Assembly (NCBI GenBank): GCA_047630275.1
Contig: JBLHVN010000002.1
Location: forward strand, 310,001-374,000
Reading direction: 5' to 3'
Origin: GCA-2720865 sp047630275
GTDB taxonomy: Bacteria > Bdellovibrionota > Bacteriovoracia > Bacteriovoracales > Bacteriovoracaceae
Length of the DNA stretch: 64,000 nt
Shown: positions 1-7,728 of the stretch, in pieces
Numbering within the stretch: the stretch's first letter is position 1
Layout of the letters: the number at the start of each line of letters is the position of its first letter
Program-made: the position numbers and the translations under genes
Notes under the pieces: model-generated
Seen by the model: the letters and a program-made list of their open reading frames with translations, nothing else
Database searches by the model: none
Told to the model about the DNA's origin: nothing

Positions 1-2
1 AT

Positions 3-356
3 TTAAAAGTCGATAGCTTTAATGGCCAAAAAGTACCTATTAATACAAGTGTTGTTATACCTGTTTGGAATATTCATCGAAGTCAAAAGCACTGGGATCA
101 ACCATTGCTCTTTAACCCTTCTCGCTTTGAAGGAATAGACGTTAACCGTCTTGATCACTACCTTCCTTTCTCGAAGGGGGAAAGACGCTGTGTCGGAGAG
201 AATTTCTCTTTAATTGAAGTTGCCATTATAGTCTCGAAGGTTCTTTTAAACTTTAGATTGGAGTTGATTGGTAAAGATCTTCCAAGGGCCGTCTCTCATG
301 TTAGCCTAAAACCCGAGAAGGGAATGCCAATTAGGATTAAGGATGCTTTGAAATGA
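3..356 (+). CDS. Cytochrome P450, C-terminal part (5' end outside window)
   Basis: The reading frame is open from the window edge, so this is the last 117 residues of a longer gene. It carries the P450 C-terminal signatures: an HRSQKHWDQP stretch followed by FNPSRF, matching the family's H(R)xxxxWxxPxxFxPxRF segment, then FSKGERRCVG, matching the haem-binding FxxGxRxCxG with the axial Cys encoded at 189-191. By family this is a haem monooxygenase; the substrate cannot be told from this end. The stop overlaps the next start by 4 nt (353-356), so it is co-transcribed with a membrane protein and an acyltransferase, suggesting lipid or small-molecule modification (inference). Confidence 0.9.
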   Translation, partial: LKVDSFNGQKVPINTSVVIPVWNIHRSQKHWDQPLLFNPSRFEGIDVNRLDHYLPFSKGERRCVGENFSLIEVAIIVSKVLLNFRLELIGKDLPRAVSHVSLKPEKGMPIRIKDALK

Positions 357-958
357 GTTTATTAACTAAGGTCGATCAGCGTTCTTATGGAGAAGAGGTT
401 AAACGCTATACTTATATAAGCCAAGGCCTCTCTTCAGTTATTTTTATAAGCCTTTCAATCTTTCTTTTTAAAGAGACCCCCTACTTTCTTCTATTTCTCT
501 TCGAAGGAATAGGTCAGCTCTTCTTAACTCTTCAGAATAAAAACAGCTTAGAGAACAATGACCTTCAAATTAGCTACTTTAAAAAGTCCCCTTTAAGTAA
601 CTTGGCCCTCTTTTCTTTTACTATTGTTGTGTTCGCAAGGCTCTGGCTCCTTAGTTCATTATACCCAGACTCTGAAAATGTCATCATAGGTTCGTCCATA
701 GGTTCCGTTTTTATATGGTACCTCCTCTTTTTTAAAAGCAGCCTTCGCCGAGATATTCTAAGCGGAAGCTTTATCACCCTCTCTTCTCTAATTGTTGGCG
801 TTTGTTTTCTTTTATCAGAAGATAATATTTTTATTGGATTGAATTTTATTTCCTATTCTCTTCTTATCCTCTTAAGCACCATCTTTATAAAGCCCTGGAA
901 GGCGGAGGTTCTAAATATCATTCTTTGGGTCCATCTCTTTTTCTTGGTGACCTTATGA
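353..958 (+). CDS. Integral membrane protein of unknown function
   Basis: A 201-residue hydrophobic protein with about six predicted membrane segments, between residues 25-55, 85-125 and 135-200, and no recognisable catalytic motif. It starts with an ATGA overlap on the P450 gene and ends with another overlap on the acyltransferase gene, so the three are almost certainly translated together. I do not recognise the family. Its position suggests a role tied to the P450 and acyltransferase products at the membrane. Confidence 0.8.
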   Translation: MSLLTKVDQRSYGEEVKRYTYISQGLSSVIFISLSIFLFKETPYFLLFLFEGIGQLFLTLQNKNSLENNDLQISYFKKSPLSNLALFSFTIVVFARLWLLSSLYPDSENVIIGSSIGSVFIWYLLFFKSSLRRDILSGSFITLSSLIVGVCFLLSEDNIFIGLNFISYSLLILLSTIFIKPWKAEVLNIILWVHLFFLVTL

Positions 959-2073
959 TGAAGTCTGAGCGCTATCACTACTTTGATTATCTAAGGGCCA
1001 TCGCCATGCTTCTTGGGATTCCTCTTCATGCCTGCCTCGCTTATGGGGAGATAGAGTATTTCTGGGTTTTAAAAGATGAAAGTCATTCTCATATTATTGA
1101 TCAAGGGCTTAACTTCTTAAGGCTTTTTAGGATGCCCTTATTCTTTGCTATAAGTGGATTCTTCACCGCTTTAACTATTGATAAAGGACTCTTTTTACAA
1201 AAAAGAACGAGGCGCTTGCTCTACCCACTCTTGGTCTTCTTCATCTTAATAGTCGTTCCACTCAAGCTTGCTTGGCTTGCTATGGAGGTGCCTAACCAAT
1301 TTTATGCTTTAGATATTCCTTTCTTACTAGAGCACTTTAAAAATAGCTTCTTTGCCCCAAGTACCGGGACTCAATTTCGACACTCTCCAAACTGGGGTCA
1401 TCTTTGGTTCTTGCTCTACCTTTTCGTTCTCTCAATCTTAACGGTACCAGTGAGAAAGATTATCAAACTGAAATTCAGTAAATACTCTACGGTCTTAATT
1501 TTTAGCATGATTGCAACATTCTTAAGTTATTTTCTGATGAAATCTCATTGGGTTGATCAACCTTTTAAGATGTATCCTCTTCCTTCTCTTCTTATTTACT
1601 ATGGAAGTTTCTACTTTTTTGGCTGGCAATTATTTAAATTCAAAGAGCAAAGTCTTTCTAAAACGCTAGCTTATTCACTGTTAAGCGTTGGTTGTTTTTT
1701 GGCCATTATAAGGTCCAATCTAGAAGTAAATAGCCATTTAAATTTCTACAAGATCACACATAACGACTGGCAACTTGCCGCAATGGCCACAATTGCCACA
1801 TGGTCAATTGTTATTGGAGTCATTTACACTTTTAAGCATCTTTTTAATAAAAGAAACAAAAGTATTAGTTATTTTGTTGAAGGCTCTTATTTTATTTATT
1901 TGATTCACCTTCCCATCATCATCCTTTTACAGATCCTCTTTAACAGGCTTGATTCTCACTGGGCAGTTGAATTCCCACTCGTGACTTTAGGAAGCCTTTT
2001 CTTCTCAGTCCTTATCTATCACTACTTTGTAAAAGGTAAAGTCATTGACCGTTTTCTTAGGGGAAGCTATTGA
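955..2073 (+). CDS. Acyltransferase 3 family membrane protein (MdoC/OpgC-like)
   Basis: A polytopic membrane protein of 372 residues with the acyltransferase-3 pattern. The N-terminal YFDYLRAIAM...PLHA contains the conserved His of the family. FRMPLFFAISGFF follows, and HLWFLLYLFVLS lies mid-protein, with about ten membrane segments overall. Such enzymes move acyl groups (often acetyl or succinyl) onto extracytoplasmic sugars or lipids. I chose the ATG at 955 because it overlaps the upstream stop (ATGA at 955-958); a second ATG follows at 958. An upstream TTG extension at 925 would overlap the previous gene without reason. The acceptor substrate is unknown. Confidence 0.8.
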   Translation: MMKSERYHYFDYLRAIAMLLGIPLHACLAYGEIEYFWVLKDESHSHIIDQGLNFLRLFRMPLFFAISGFFTALTIDKGLFLQKRTRRLLYPLLVFFILIVVPLKLAWLAMEVPNQFYALDIPFLLEHFKNSFFAPSTGTQFRHSPNWGHLWFLLYLFVLSILTVPVRKIIKLKFSKYSTVLIFSMIATFLSYFLMKSHWVDQPFKMYPLPSLLIYYGSFYFFGWQLFKFKEQSLSKTLAYSLLSVGCFLAIIRSNLEVNSHLNFYKITHNDWQLAAMATIATWSIVIGVIYTFKHLFNKRNKSISYFVEGSYFIYLIHLPIIILLQILFNRLDSHWAVEFPLVTLGSLFFSVLIYHYFVKGKVIDRFLRGSY

Positions 2074-2074
2074 T

Positions 2075-2545
2075 TTACTTTAAGATTTCAAAGTAACAAA
2101 TGCCTTTATCACCAGAGTAGCTCTTCGTTTCAACAAAGCCTAACTTTTTTAATACCTTTACCGAAGCTAGGTTTTCCTCATCTACGCTAGCGACTACCTT
2201 TTCTTCCCCTAGCTGATAAAAGGCGTAGTCTAAAATGCACTTACTAATCTCTGATGCAAAACCTTGGTTCCATTTTGATTTGATTAACATAAACCCGAGT
2301 TCAGGGGCATCTAAGATGGTTCTCTTTAACATAAACCAACCAATAAGAGCTTCAGAGTCTGTCTCTATAGCCGCCCAAACCTTCTTACTTTGGGTCCACT
2401 TAAGAAGTTTTTCTGCAACAGAGTTTTTTGATTGAGGCTCTCTAAAGCCCGTATGCTTCATGATTTCAGGATCACTCATCATCTCAAAGAGATCTTCTAA
2501 ATCACTTGAATGAAATTGTCTTAAGTAGGTTCTCTTAGTTTTCAT
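2075..2545 (-). CDS. GNAT family N-acetyltransferase (RimJ/RimL-like)
   Basis: A protein of 156 residues with the RimL-type GNAT layout: LRQFHSSDLEDLFEMMSDPEIM at the N-terminus, the W-Q-G-F-A-S-E acetyl-CoA loop near residue 92 (variant of QxxGxG/A), ILDYAFYQLG, and ENLASVKVLKKLGF near the end, the typical N-S-x-x-V-L-E-K-x-G-F motif. It would acetylate an amine, possibly a protein N-terminus; the substrate is unknown. It stands alone, convergent with the acyltransferase gene two bases away. Confidence 0.85.
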   Translation of the reverse strand: MKTKRTYLRQFHSSDLEDLFEMMSDPEIMKHTGFREPQSKNSVAEKLLKWTQSKKVWAAIETDSEALIGWFMLKRTILDAPELGFMLIKSKWNQGFASEISKCILDYAFYQLGEEKVVASVDEENLASVKVLKKLGFVETKSYSGDKGICYFEILK

Positions 2546-2590
2546 AACTATTAAATAGTCTACTCTAATTATGAACCCGAGTCATCGGCT

Positions 2591-2619
2591 TATAAAAGAA
2601 GGGGGGACATGCCCCCCCC
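2591..2619 (-). terminator. Rho-independent terminator of the Hsp20 gene
   Basis: On the minus strand six G, a CATGT loop and six C form a strong hairpin, followed by the T-rich TTCTTTTATA. It lies only 4 nt beyond the stop of the Hsp20 gene. Confidence 0.75.
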
Positions 2620-2622
2620 GCT

Positions 2623-3078
2623 TTAATCTTTTGAAAGAAGCTTATTCCATTTAGTATTGTTACCTTCGGCAATGGCAATTTTCCTTGGAATAGCTTTTTC
2701 AACCTTTGGCATCGCCAAATATAAGACCCCATCTTCTAAATGGGCCTCAATCTTTTCTTTATCAACCATTTTAGGAAGCGCTACTGTTCTTAAGATGGTT
2801 GCATCTTCAGAGGACTCTTCTTCATAAAAGGCATTTTTCTTAATACCTTTAATTTGAATATGATCTCCTTCTTGATGTAGCTCGAGGGTCGACTTATTAA
2901 CCCCAGGAAGATCTATGCTTAGCAAGAACGCCTTTTCCGTTTCCTTAAAATTGTGCGTCTTACTAACATCGCCTTCCCAAATATTTTCAATACTTTCCAT
3001 CACGTCTTTAAGATCTCGCTCTACACCCCAAAATGCAGGTTTAAGCTGAACTCGCCTCACAGGTGCTGTCATTCTCAT
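2623..3078 (-). CDS. Small heat shock protein, Hsp20/alpha-crystallin family
   Basis: A protein of 151 residues. An alpha-crystallin domain spans roughly residues 40-130, with FLLSIDLPGVNKSTLEL, the mid-domain sheet, and LEDGVLYLAMPK, which is the conserved A/DGVLxxxxPK end of the domain. It closes with an I-P-R-K-I element resembling the C-terminal IxI oligomer contact. By family it is an ATP-independent holdase for unfolding proteins. A near-perfect AGGAGG lies six bases before the ATG, suggesting strong translation. It is divergent from a small stress-like operon across a 315 bp intergenic region and is followed by a G-tract terminator. Confidence 0.93.
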   Translation of the reverse strand: MRMTAPVRRVQLKPAFWGVERDLKDVMESIENIWEGDVSKTHNFKETEKAFLLSIDLPGVNKSTLELHQEGDHIQIKGIKKNAFYEEESSEDATILRTVALPKMVDKEKIEAHLEDGVLYLAMPKVEKAIPRKIAIAEGNNTKWNKLLSKD

Positions 3079-3228
3079 TTTATACCTCCTCTTTAAAGTT
3101 TATCTATATACTCAATTTTAAAGGCCTTTTGCCTTTCTAAAGAAAAGATAATAACGTTTTTTTTATCGTCAACCCTAGTTTGCGAAAAAAAATTATGTCA
3201 AAAGATTGTTAAATTTAATTTCTGGATA

Positions 3229-3256
3229 TTGACTTTTTTTTTACTCATATTATTCT
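3229..3256 (+). promoter_or_regulatory. Putative sigma-70-type promoter of the HPF-like operon
   Basis: In the 315 bp space between the divergent Hsp20 and HPF-like genes, TTGACT (3229-3234) and TATTCT (3251-3256) are separated by 16 bp within an AT-rich stretch. They would give a 5' leader of about 130 nt before the start at 3394. The rest of this intergenic region is A/T-tract rich; I see no clear CIRCE or other heat-shock operator in it. Confidence 0.4.
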
Positions 3257-3393
3257 ATATTCGGACGATGAAGGTTCATATTGGTTTTGGTGGATAAGCT
3301 AAAGTTGATATCTTGAACAACGAAAAGTCTCTCCCCAAAAAATCAATTAACCGCTATCGTTCTTTTTACTAACTGCTAGACATAGGAGGTCTT

Positions 3394-3771
3394 ATGAGAA
3401 AATTAGATTTAAACTTCGAAGAAGTTTTAGAATCTTCTCTTGAATTTGGAGTTCCGTTGCCTAAGAAGGTAAGAACTTCAATAAGAAGAAAGCTCGAAGC
3501 ATTACAGGATACCCTTCCCGTTAATTCTAACGTGGAATTACGTTATTTCAATGAAGGGTCAAAGTTTCGCGGTAGTTTAAAGGTTCGTTCTTTATACCAA
3601 AATTTCAGTTCACAATCTTTTAGTAAAGACCCATTGGAACTGTTTGAAAATCTTTTAAGTGATATAGAAGAGCAGGTATTAAATTGGAAAAGAAATAGGT
3701 TCCTAACGGGGAATCATTTGCATAATCATTTTGATTATAACAACACAGCTATAATAGGAGGTAGAAGATGA
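3394..3771 (+). CDS. Small protein resembling ribosome hibernation factor (HPF/RaiA-like fold)
   Basis: A protein of 125 residues preceded by a perfect AGGAGG. The order of elements, a basic helix (VRTSIRRKLEALQDTL), short strands (NVELRYFNEG, FRGSLKVRS) and a long C-terminal helix (DPLELFENLLSDIEEQVLNW), resembles the HPF/RaiA fold that binds stalled ribosomes. The sequence match is weak, so the family call is structural inference. It is first in a three-gene operon, divergent from Hsp20, and the third gene looks like a second copy of the same fold. A stress-time ribosome or RNA-binding role is plausible. Confidence 0.5.
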   Translation: MRKLDLNFEEVLESSLEFGVPLPKKVRTSIRRKLEALQDTLPVNSNVELRYFNEGSKFRGSLKVRSLYQNFSSQSFSKDPLELFENLLSDIEEQVLNWKRNRFLTGNHLHNHFDYNNTAIIGGRR

Positions 3772-4160
3772 AAGGCAATTTTGTTTCAAATTCTTATTCT
3801 AAAGTGGTTGGGGCCATGAGCCCAATAGAATGGGATGAAGATGGTAAGCCTATTAGATATTCCATTTTTACTGAATGGGGGGAAGATTACCTCATCACAA
3901 ATAATTCCCAATCTAAGAGACTAAAACAATACCAAAATAGGATCGTCGAAGCTTACGGGTACGTTCACCTTAATGAATATGGTGAAAAATTTTTAAATTT
4001 AAAAAAGGTTAACTTAATTGGTTACCCTGGATCCACACCCATCAATCCTCTTATCGACCAAGACGAGGTCTATCCAGACCTTCCTCTACACTACCCAAAT
4101 CAAAGCGATATCTTAGTCGGTCAAGAGAATGATTGGGATGACTTTTCTTACGCCATTTAA
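3768..4160 (+). CDS. Hypothetical acidic protein, possible OB-like fold, in HPF-like operon
   Basis: A protein of 130 residues starting inside an ATGA overlap with the upstream gene and preceded by GGAGG. The middle holds alternating strands (YSIFTEWGEDYLI, RIVEAYGYVHLNEYG, FLNLKKVNLIG), the second part of which reads like an OB-fold strand pattern. The C-terminal 35 residues are acidic and end in DDFSYAI. I do not recognise a family. Its fixed place between two HPF-like genes suggests it acts with them. Confidence 0.65.
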   Translation: MKGNFVSNSYSKVVGAMSPIEWDEDGKPIRYSIFTEWGEDYLITNNSQSKRLKQYQNRIVEAYGYVHLNEYGEKFLNLKKVNLIGYPGSTPINPLIDQDEVYPDLPLHYPNQSDILVGQENDWDDFSYAI

Positions 4161-4171
4161 AGGAGGAATGG

Positions 4172-4459
4172 ATGAACAAAGAGATAACTGAAGAGTTAGA
4201 GAAGATCAAAGAACACTTAGAGAAGATGGCCCCTGAAGCCGTCAATATAGATGTCGGTTTAAATAAAAAGGATGCTGGTTTCTTTGAGTCTAAGATTAAG
4301 GTCAGGCTTCCTAAAAGAAAGCTTCTTGTGATCAATAAGAAAAGCCTTGATCCTTTCTCTAGCCTCTTTAAAGGACACCAAGCCATTTTAAAGCAACTTG
4401 AAAAAGAAAAATCTAGGATGAAGTTAAAACGAGGAGGTGCCGAGGTTTTTGCAGCTTAG
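4172..4459 (+). CDS. Second small HPF/RaiA-like protein
   Basis: A protein of 95 residues with a GGAGG start signal. The N-terminal helix (ITEELEKIKEHLEKM) is followed by strands (VNIDVGLN, FESKIKVRLPKRKLLVI) and a helix rich in Lys (HQAILKQLEKEKSRMK), the same helix-strand-strand-strand-helix order as the first gene of the operon. The basic C-terminus would suit rRNA contact. The family assignment is by secondary-structure pattern only. Confidence 0.5.
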   Translation: MNKEITEELEKIKEHLEKMAPEAVNIDVGLNKKDAGFFESKIKVRLPKRKLLVINKKSLDPFSSLFKGHQAILKQLEKEKSRMKLKRGGAEVFAA

Positions 4460-4463
4460 TCTA

Positions 4464-4480
4464 AGGGGGGATTCCCCCCT
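4464..4480. terminator. Hairpin terminator between convergent operons
   Basis: AGGGGGG, loop ATT, CCCCCCT form a very stable seven-pair hairpin right after the HPF-like operon and before the parvulin gene end. No long T-run follows on either strand, so it may block rather than classically terminate. It resembles the G-tract hairpin after Hsp20. Confidence 0.55.
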
Positions 4481-4482
4481 CT

Positions 4483-4773
4483 CTAGAGCTTTAACCTTTG
4501 AATGATGTGAAACCCATGTTCACTTTTAATGGGTCCTGAAACCTCATTGAACTCAAGGTTATGCACGGCCCTTTCAAATTCAGCCACCATCTGTCCTGAT
4601 CTAAAGCTAGGTAGGACTCCTCCCTTAGTGGCGGAGTCACATTCGGAGAGGTCCCTGGCCAAGACAGAAAAATCTTCTCCTTCATTTATTTTTTTTAACA
4701 CGTACTCGGCATCTTCAAGATCCTCAACTAGGATATGCCTAGCTTTGTATTTTCTTCTTGAATCTATGTTCAC
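4483..4773 (-). CDS. Parvulin-type peptidyl-prolyl cis-trans isomerase (PpiC-like, single domain)
   Basis: A protein of 96 residues that is essentially one rotamase domain: ARHILV at the start, GEDFSVLARDLSECDSATKGGVL in the middle and SEHGFHIIQRLKL at the end, all hallmark parvulin segments. With no signal peptide or membrane segment it is cytoplasmic, like E. coli PpiC. The start is GTG within a GTGA overlap on the YhcH gene, so it is the last gene of the cvfB-yhcH operon. Confidence 0.92.
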   Translation of the reverse strand: MNIDSRRKYKARHILVEDLEDAEYVLKKINEGEDFSVLARDLSECDSATKGGVLPSFRSGQMVAEFERAVHNLEFNEVSGPIKSEHGFHIIQRLKL

Positions 4774-5240
4774 GAAAGGACCTTAAGTAAAGAGAGAGGA
4801 ATCTTAACAACTCCCTTCTTCACTCTTGCCTCACCTTCTAGTTGAGCTTGAGGCATATGAGCGTCAGTTGGCCAAAAAACACAAAAATAGCCAGAGGTAT
4901 TCTTAAGCCCTAAGCTTAGTTTATCTGGGCTTTCATAAAAACAGACATCCCTCTTCGCATTATATTCTTTTTTAATCTTCAAAAGAGAAGCATCATGCCA
5001 ATAGATGGTCTCTCCACCGCTAATGGTCCATTGGATATCGACGTATTCACGGTGCGTTTCAAAGAGGGCCTTTTCAGGGGGTTTAGTTCCGTAGCTCTCT
5101 ATTGAAGCGTACATACCATCCCCAAGATCATACCTCTGCTCTACAGTGCTAATGTCTTGGTCTTGAATGAACTGAAAAGCTCTTTCCCAGTGCTTTCCAA
5201 GAGCATAAGTCTTGAAATTCTCCACGCGATCAAAAATCAT
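4770..5240 (-). CDS. YhcH/YjgK/YiaL family protein
   Basis: A protein of 156 residues with the family pattern: ALFETHREYVDIQWTISGGE, a cupin-like core containing the conserved HxxxxDIQ, then FCVFWPTDAHMPQ, which supplies the later His. Members are cupin-like proteins linked to sialic acid or sugar use, with poorly defined chemistry. It overlaps by 4 nt both the upstream cvfB-like gene and the downstream parvulin gene. Confidence 0.88.
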   Translation of the reverse strand: MIFDRVENFKTYALGKHWERAFQFIQDQDISTVEQRYDLGDGMYASIESYGTKPPEKALFETHREYVDIQWTISGGETIYWHDASLLKIKKEYNAKRDVCFYESPDKLSLGLKNTSGYFCVFWPTDAHMPQAQLEGEARVKKGVVKIPLSLLKVLS

Positions 5241-6085
5241 AACGACTTCTCTTCAACTAATTCTATGCCGTCTTTCTTAATGATAATCTTCTTTTCTCTA
5301 TAGAGCATTCCAATAGAATTCTTAAAGGTTTGCTTACTCATCCCAAGAGCCGCTTTGATATCATCTGGCTTGCTCTTATCATGAAGGTCAGACTTTCCTT
5401 CGTTTTCTAAGAGGTAATTCAAGATAACCTCTTTAGAGTCATAGAGGTTTTGAATTCCTTGGACTTGAAGAGCGCAATCGACGAGTCCATCTTGCCTAAT
5501 CTTCTTAACAACGCCTTTTAAAACTTTACCAGGAATGATCTCCTTAAAGATTTCATTATGATAGATCATCCCTATGAACTTTCTATTGATGATACATCTA
5601 TAGCCAAGCTCTTCTTTTAAGGCTGGAACCAGGTCCACTTCTTCGCCTTCTTCAATATCAAACTTAGAGCTTTGAATATGTTTGCCAAGCTTAGTCGTTC
5701 CAAAGATCTTCTCAGTCCTCTCATCTATGCAGACTCTAACAATATGATCTTCCCCGTGACGGATGGGTTCTTTTTGTTCTGTATCTGGAACTAGTAAATC
5801 CTTAGTGATTCCCCAGTTCATAAAGGCCCCAAAATGAGTGGTCTCAACAACTTTCATAAGAGCGTATTGCCCTACCATAGCGTTAGGGAAGTTAGTCGTG
5901 GCCAGTAGGCAATCTGAAGTATCAAGGTAGATAAAGACCTTGAGTTGATCCCCAACCTTGACCTCACGAGGTCCTAAGGACGGAGGCATAAAGGCCTTCT
6001 CATCGCTATCATCTGCTTTTAAGTAATATCCTGAGCTATTTTCGTCACAGACTAAAAGCTCGTTTAAAACACCTACATTGATCAT
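5237..6085 (-). CDS. cvfB: S1-domain RNA-binding protein, CvfB family
   Basis: A protein of 282 residues made of tandem S1-like OB folds (about residues 1-65, 70-135 and 145-215; note GQYALMKVVETTHFGAFMNWG and GVVKKIRQDGLVDCALQ) and a C-terminal winged helix ending in MSKQTFKNSIGMLYREKKI, the CvfB/YitL architecture. In Firmicutes CvfB influences RNA turnover and virulence gene expression; the role here is inferred. It leads a three-gene operon with 4-nt overlaps. Confidence 0.85.
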   Translation of the reverse strand: MINVGVLNELLVCDENSSGYYLKADDSDEKAFMPPSLGPREVKVGDQLKVFIYLDTSDCLLATTNFPNAMVGQYALMKVVETTHFGAFMNWGITKDLLVPDTEQKEPIRHGEDHIVRVCIDERTEKIFGTTKLGKHIQSSKFDIEEGEEVDLVPALKEELGYRCIINRKFIGMIYHNEIFKEIIPGKVLKGVVKKIRQDGLVDCALQVQGIQNLYDSKEVILNYLLENEGKSDLHDKSKPDDIKAALGMSKQTFKNSIGMLYREKKIIIKKDGIELVEEKSL

Positions 6086-6235
6086 ATATTCACCTTTTAC
6101 CGTTACATTACACTATCTTACACGAGGCGGCAAAAGCCCCTATTCTCATCCTATTAGGAATGTAACACAATCCTAACTTGAATCTTTTTTTGCCCCATGA
6201 AATACAAGGCTTAGATAAAAACTTAAGGAGAACTT

Positions 6236-6607
6236 ATGAAACTTTTCACCCTTAGCCTACTACTACTTACAACCTCAGTATTTGCTAATAATATTGATTC
6301 TGTTTACCCAAAAAACTCAAAGCTTATCACTGAATTAAAAGAAGAAGTCATGATAGCGGCTTTAAAGAAATATCCATGTATTGACCGCTTTGGTCTCACT
6401 GAATTGAGCACGGAAATCGTCGTTGATCAGATCGATCAAGGTGTTCGGGATCTATATTTTACCACTGTTTTTAAAGCAAACTTTCATAATGAGTACCACC
6501 CAAGCACAGCGGAAGTTAGAGTTGAGAGTGTTCGTTACGATGGATCAAATCCAACTATTGATTGGACAGAAGTTCTAACGGTTAAGGGATCAGTTCTTTG
6601 CGAATAA
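6236..6607 (+). CDS. Exported protein of unknown function
   Basis: A protein of 123 residues with a clear signal peptide (MKLFTLSLLLLTTSVFA, cleavage after VFA) and AAGGAG before the ATG. The mature part has two Cys (CIDRF and the penultimate residue) that could form a disulfide. I do not recognise the family. Confidence 0.8.
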   Translation: MKLFTLSLLLLTTSVFANNIDSVYPKNSKLITELKEEVMIAALKKYPCIDRFGLTELSTEIVVDQIDQGVRDLYFTTVFKANFHNEYHPSTAEVRVESVRYDGSNPTIDWTEVLTVKGSVLCE

Positions 6608-6657
6608 TTCACAATTTTTAAAGGTGTTGTCTCTTGAATTTATGTTAAAGTACTTTC

Positions 6658-7206
6658 ATGATAGACGGACTTCAAAGCCACTTACAGAAGATCTATGACT
6701 TAACTTGGGAGAGGCTACGTTACGCTGAAAGTAAAAATGGCGCTCTCCTGGCCGTAACATCCCTTATCTTCTTCAGGATGATGGACTCAAGCAATATTCA
6801 CTTAGGTCATCTAAAGATCTTTTATTTTCTAAGCCTTCTCTTTTTTTCCGTTACCATCATCATCTGCGTTTATTCCTTTGTTCCTGTCCTTAATATTCCA
6901 AAGCTTATGAATAAAGAACATAAGAAGATGCCTTCAAACTTTGGTGACTTCAACAACCTCCTCTCTAGCATCCGCCTTGGTAGCTATGACCCAAAAGAGT
7001 ATGCTGAGTCTCTCTGCCTTAAGATCAACCAGCAAGATAGGGTGCTGCTTCCCATAGATATGGACTACGCTGAACATATCGTCGTGAATTCAAAGATTAT
7101 TCTCTTTAAGTTTAAGTGTTTTCAAGCAGCCATGATTTGTATGCTGCTTGGGATGGTTGTGGGGATTTCCGTTAAGATGGCCCCTTTGATCTTTCCTACA
7201 ACCTAG
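6658..7206 (+). CDS. Membrane protein resembling Pycsar effector (PycTM, DUF5706)
   Basis: A protein of 182 residues. A short N-terminal helix pair (LRYAESKNGALLAVTSLIFF) comes first, then a strong membrane span (about 54-78), a soluble loop of about 70 residues, then AEHIVVNSKIILFKFKCFQ leading into a last span (about 150-172). This spacing matches DUF5706/PycTM proteins, where a cyclic-nucleotide signal makes the protein damage the membrane in anti-phage Pycsar systems. No pyrimidine cyclase gene is beside it, so a defence role is uncertain; it could be a housekeeping relative. No strong ribosome-binding site precedes the start. Confidence 0.5.
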   Translation: MIDGLQSHLQKIYDLTWERLRYAESKNGALLAVTSLIFFRMMDSSNIHLGHLKIFYFLSLLFFSVTIIICVYSFVPVLNIPKLMNKEHKKMPSNFGDFNNLLSSIRLGSYDPKEYAESLCLKINQQDRVLLPIDMDYAEHIVVNSKIILFKFKCFQAAMICMLLGMVVGISVKMAPLIFPTT

Positions 7207-7613
7207 AAGTGCTTAAGCTTGATTTCCATTTTCTTAGATTCATTTTCTTTTAATCTAAACTTAACTTTTTTATACTTAGGAGCCCCAAAGAGGATCCTTG
7301 GATTATTGCTAAAACCAAATCCTTCTTTAGGAATACCTAGGGCCCCCGTATTTAATTCAAAATCACTGTTTTCATCATGATAGACAGCGATAGCGTACTC
7401 TCCTGGAGTGATGTCTTTTAAAAGAAACTCCGAATCTGTGCTTAGATCAAGAGTATAAGGAGTTGCTCTAGAGTGATCCCCCGGAAACCCCTCGGCACGG
7501 TCAAATAAAGCGATCTGCAAAAGACCTGTCTTACTCTTTAGATTCTTAAAGCTAAGAGATATTTCTGAGGCTGAGCAGTTTAAGCAAAAAAGTAAAAGAA
7601 GTAGTGTTTTCAT
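7203..7613 (-). CDS. Exported DUF2141 family protein
   Basis: A protein of 136 residues from the ATG at 7613, which begins a good signal peptide (MKTLLLLLFCLNCSA). An upstream TTG start at 7670 would bury it. The mature part has the DUF2141 pattern: GLLQIALFDRAEGFPGD, PGEYAIAVYHDENSDFELN and FGFSNNPR. Members are predicted beta-sandwich periplasmic proteins of unknown role. It overlaps the end of the convergent PycTM-like gene by 4 nt. Confidence 0.82.
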   Translation of the reverse strand: MKTLLLLLFCLNCSASEISLSFKNLKSKTGLLQIALFDRAEGFPGDHSRATPYTLDLSTDSEFLLKDITPGEYAIAVYHDENSDFELNTGALGIPKEGFGFSNNPRILFGAPKYKKVKFRLKENESKKMEIKLKHF

Positions 7614-7728
7614 AAGCCCGATTATAGTCAGCCCTCCTTCTAAATGGCCTCCTCTATGTCTTTTTTTCAAAGCAGGATTTCAAGGATTTATGAGCTAAAT
7701 TTCCCATTATTATGATAGAATCTGAGAA

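Noticed and set aside
3268..3297. Nine-residue leader peptide ORF before the HPF-like operon
   Set aside because: Very short, without a ribosome-binding site; no attenuator structure follows.
4051..4386. 111-residue ORF antisense to the HPF-like operon
   Set aside because: It covers well-supported genes on the other strand and has no start signal.
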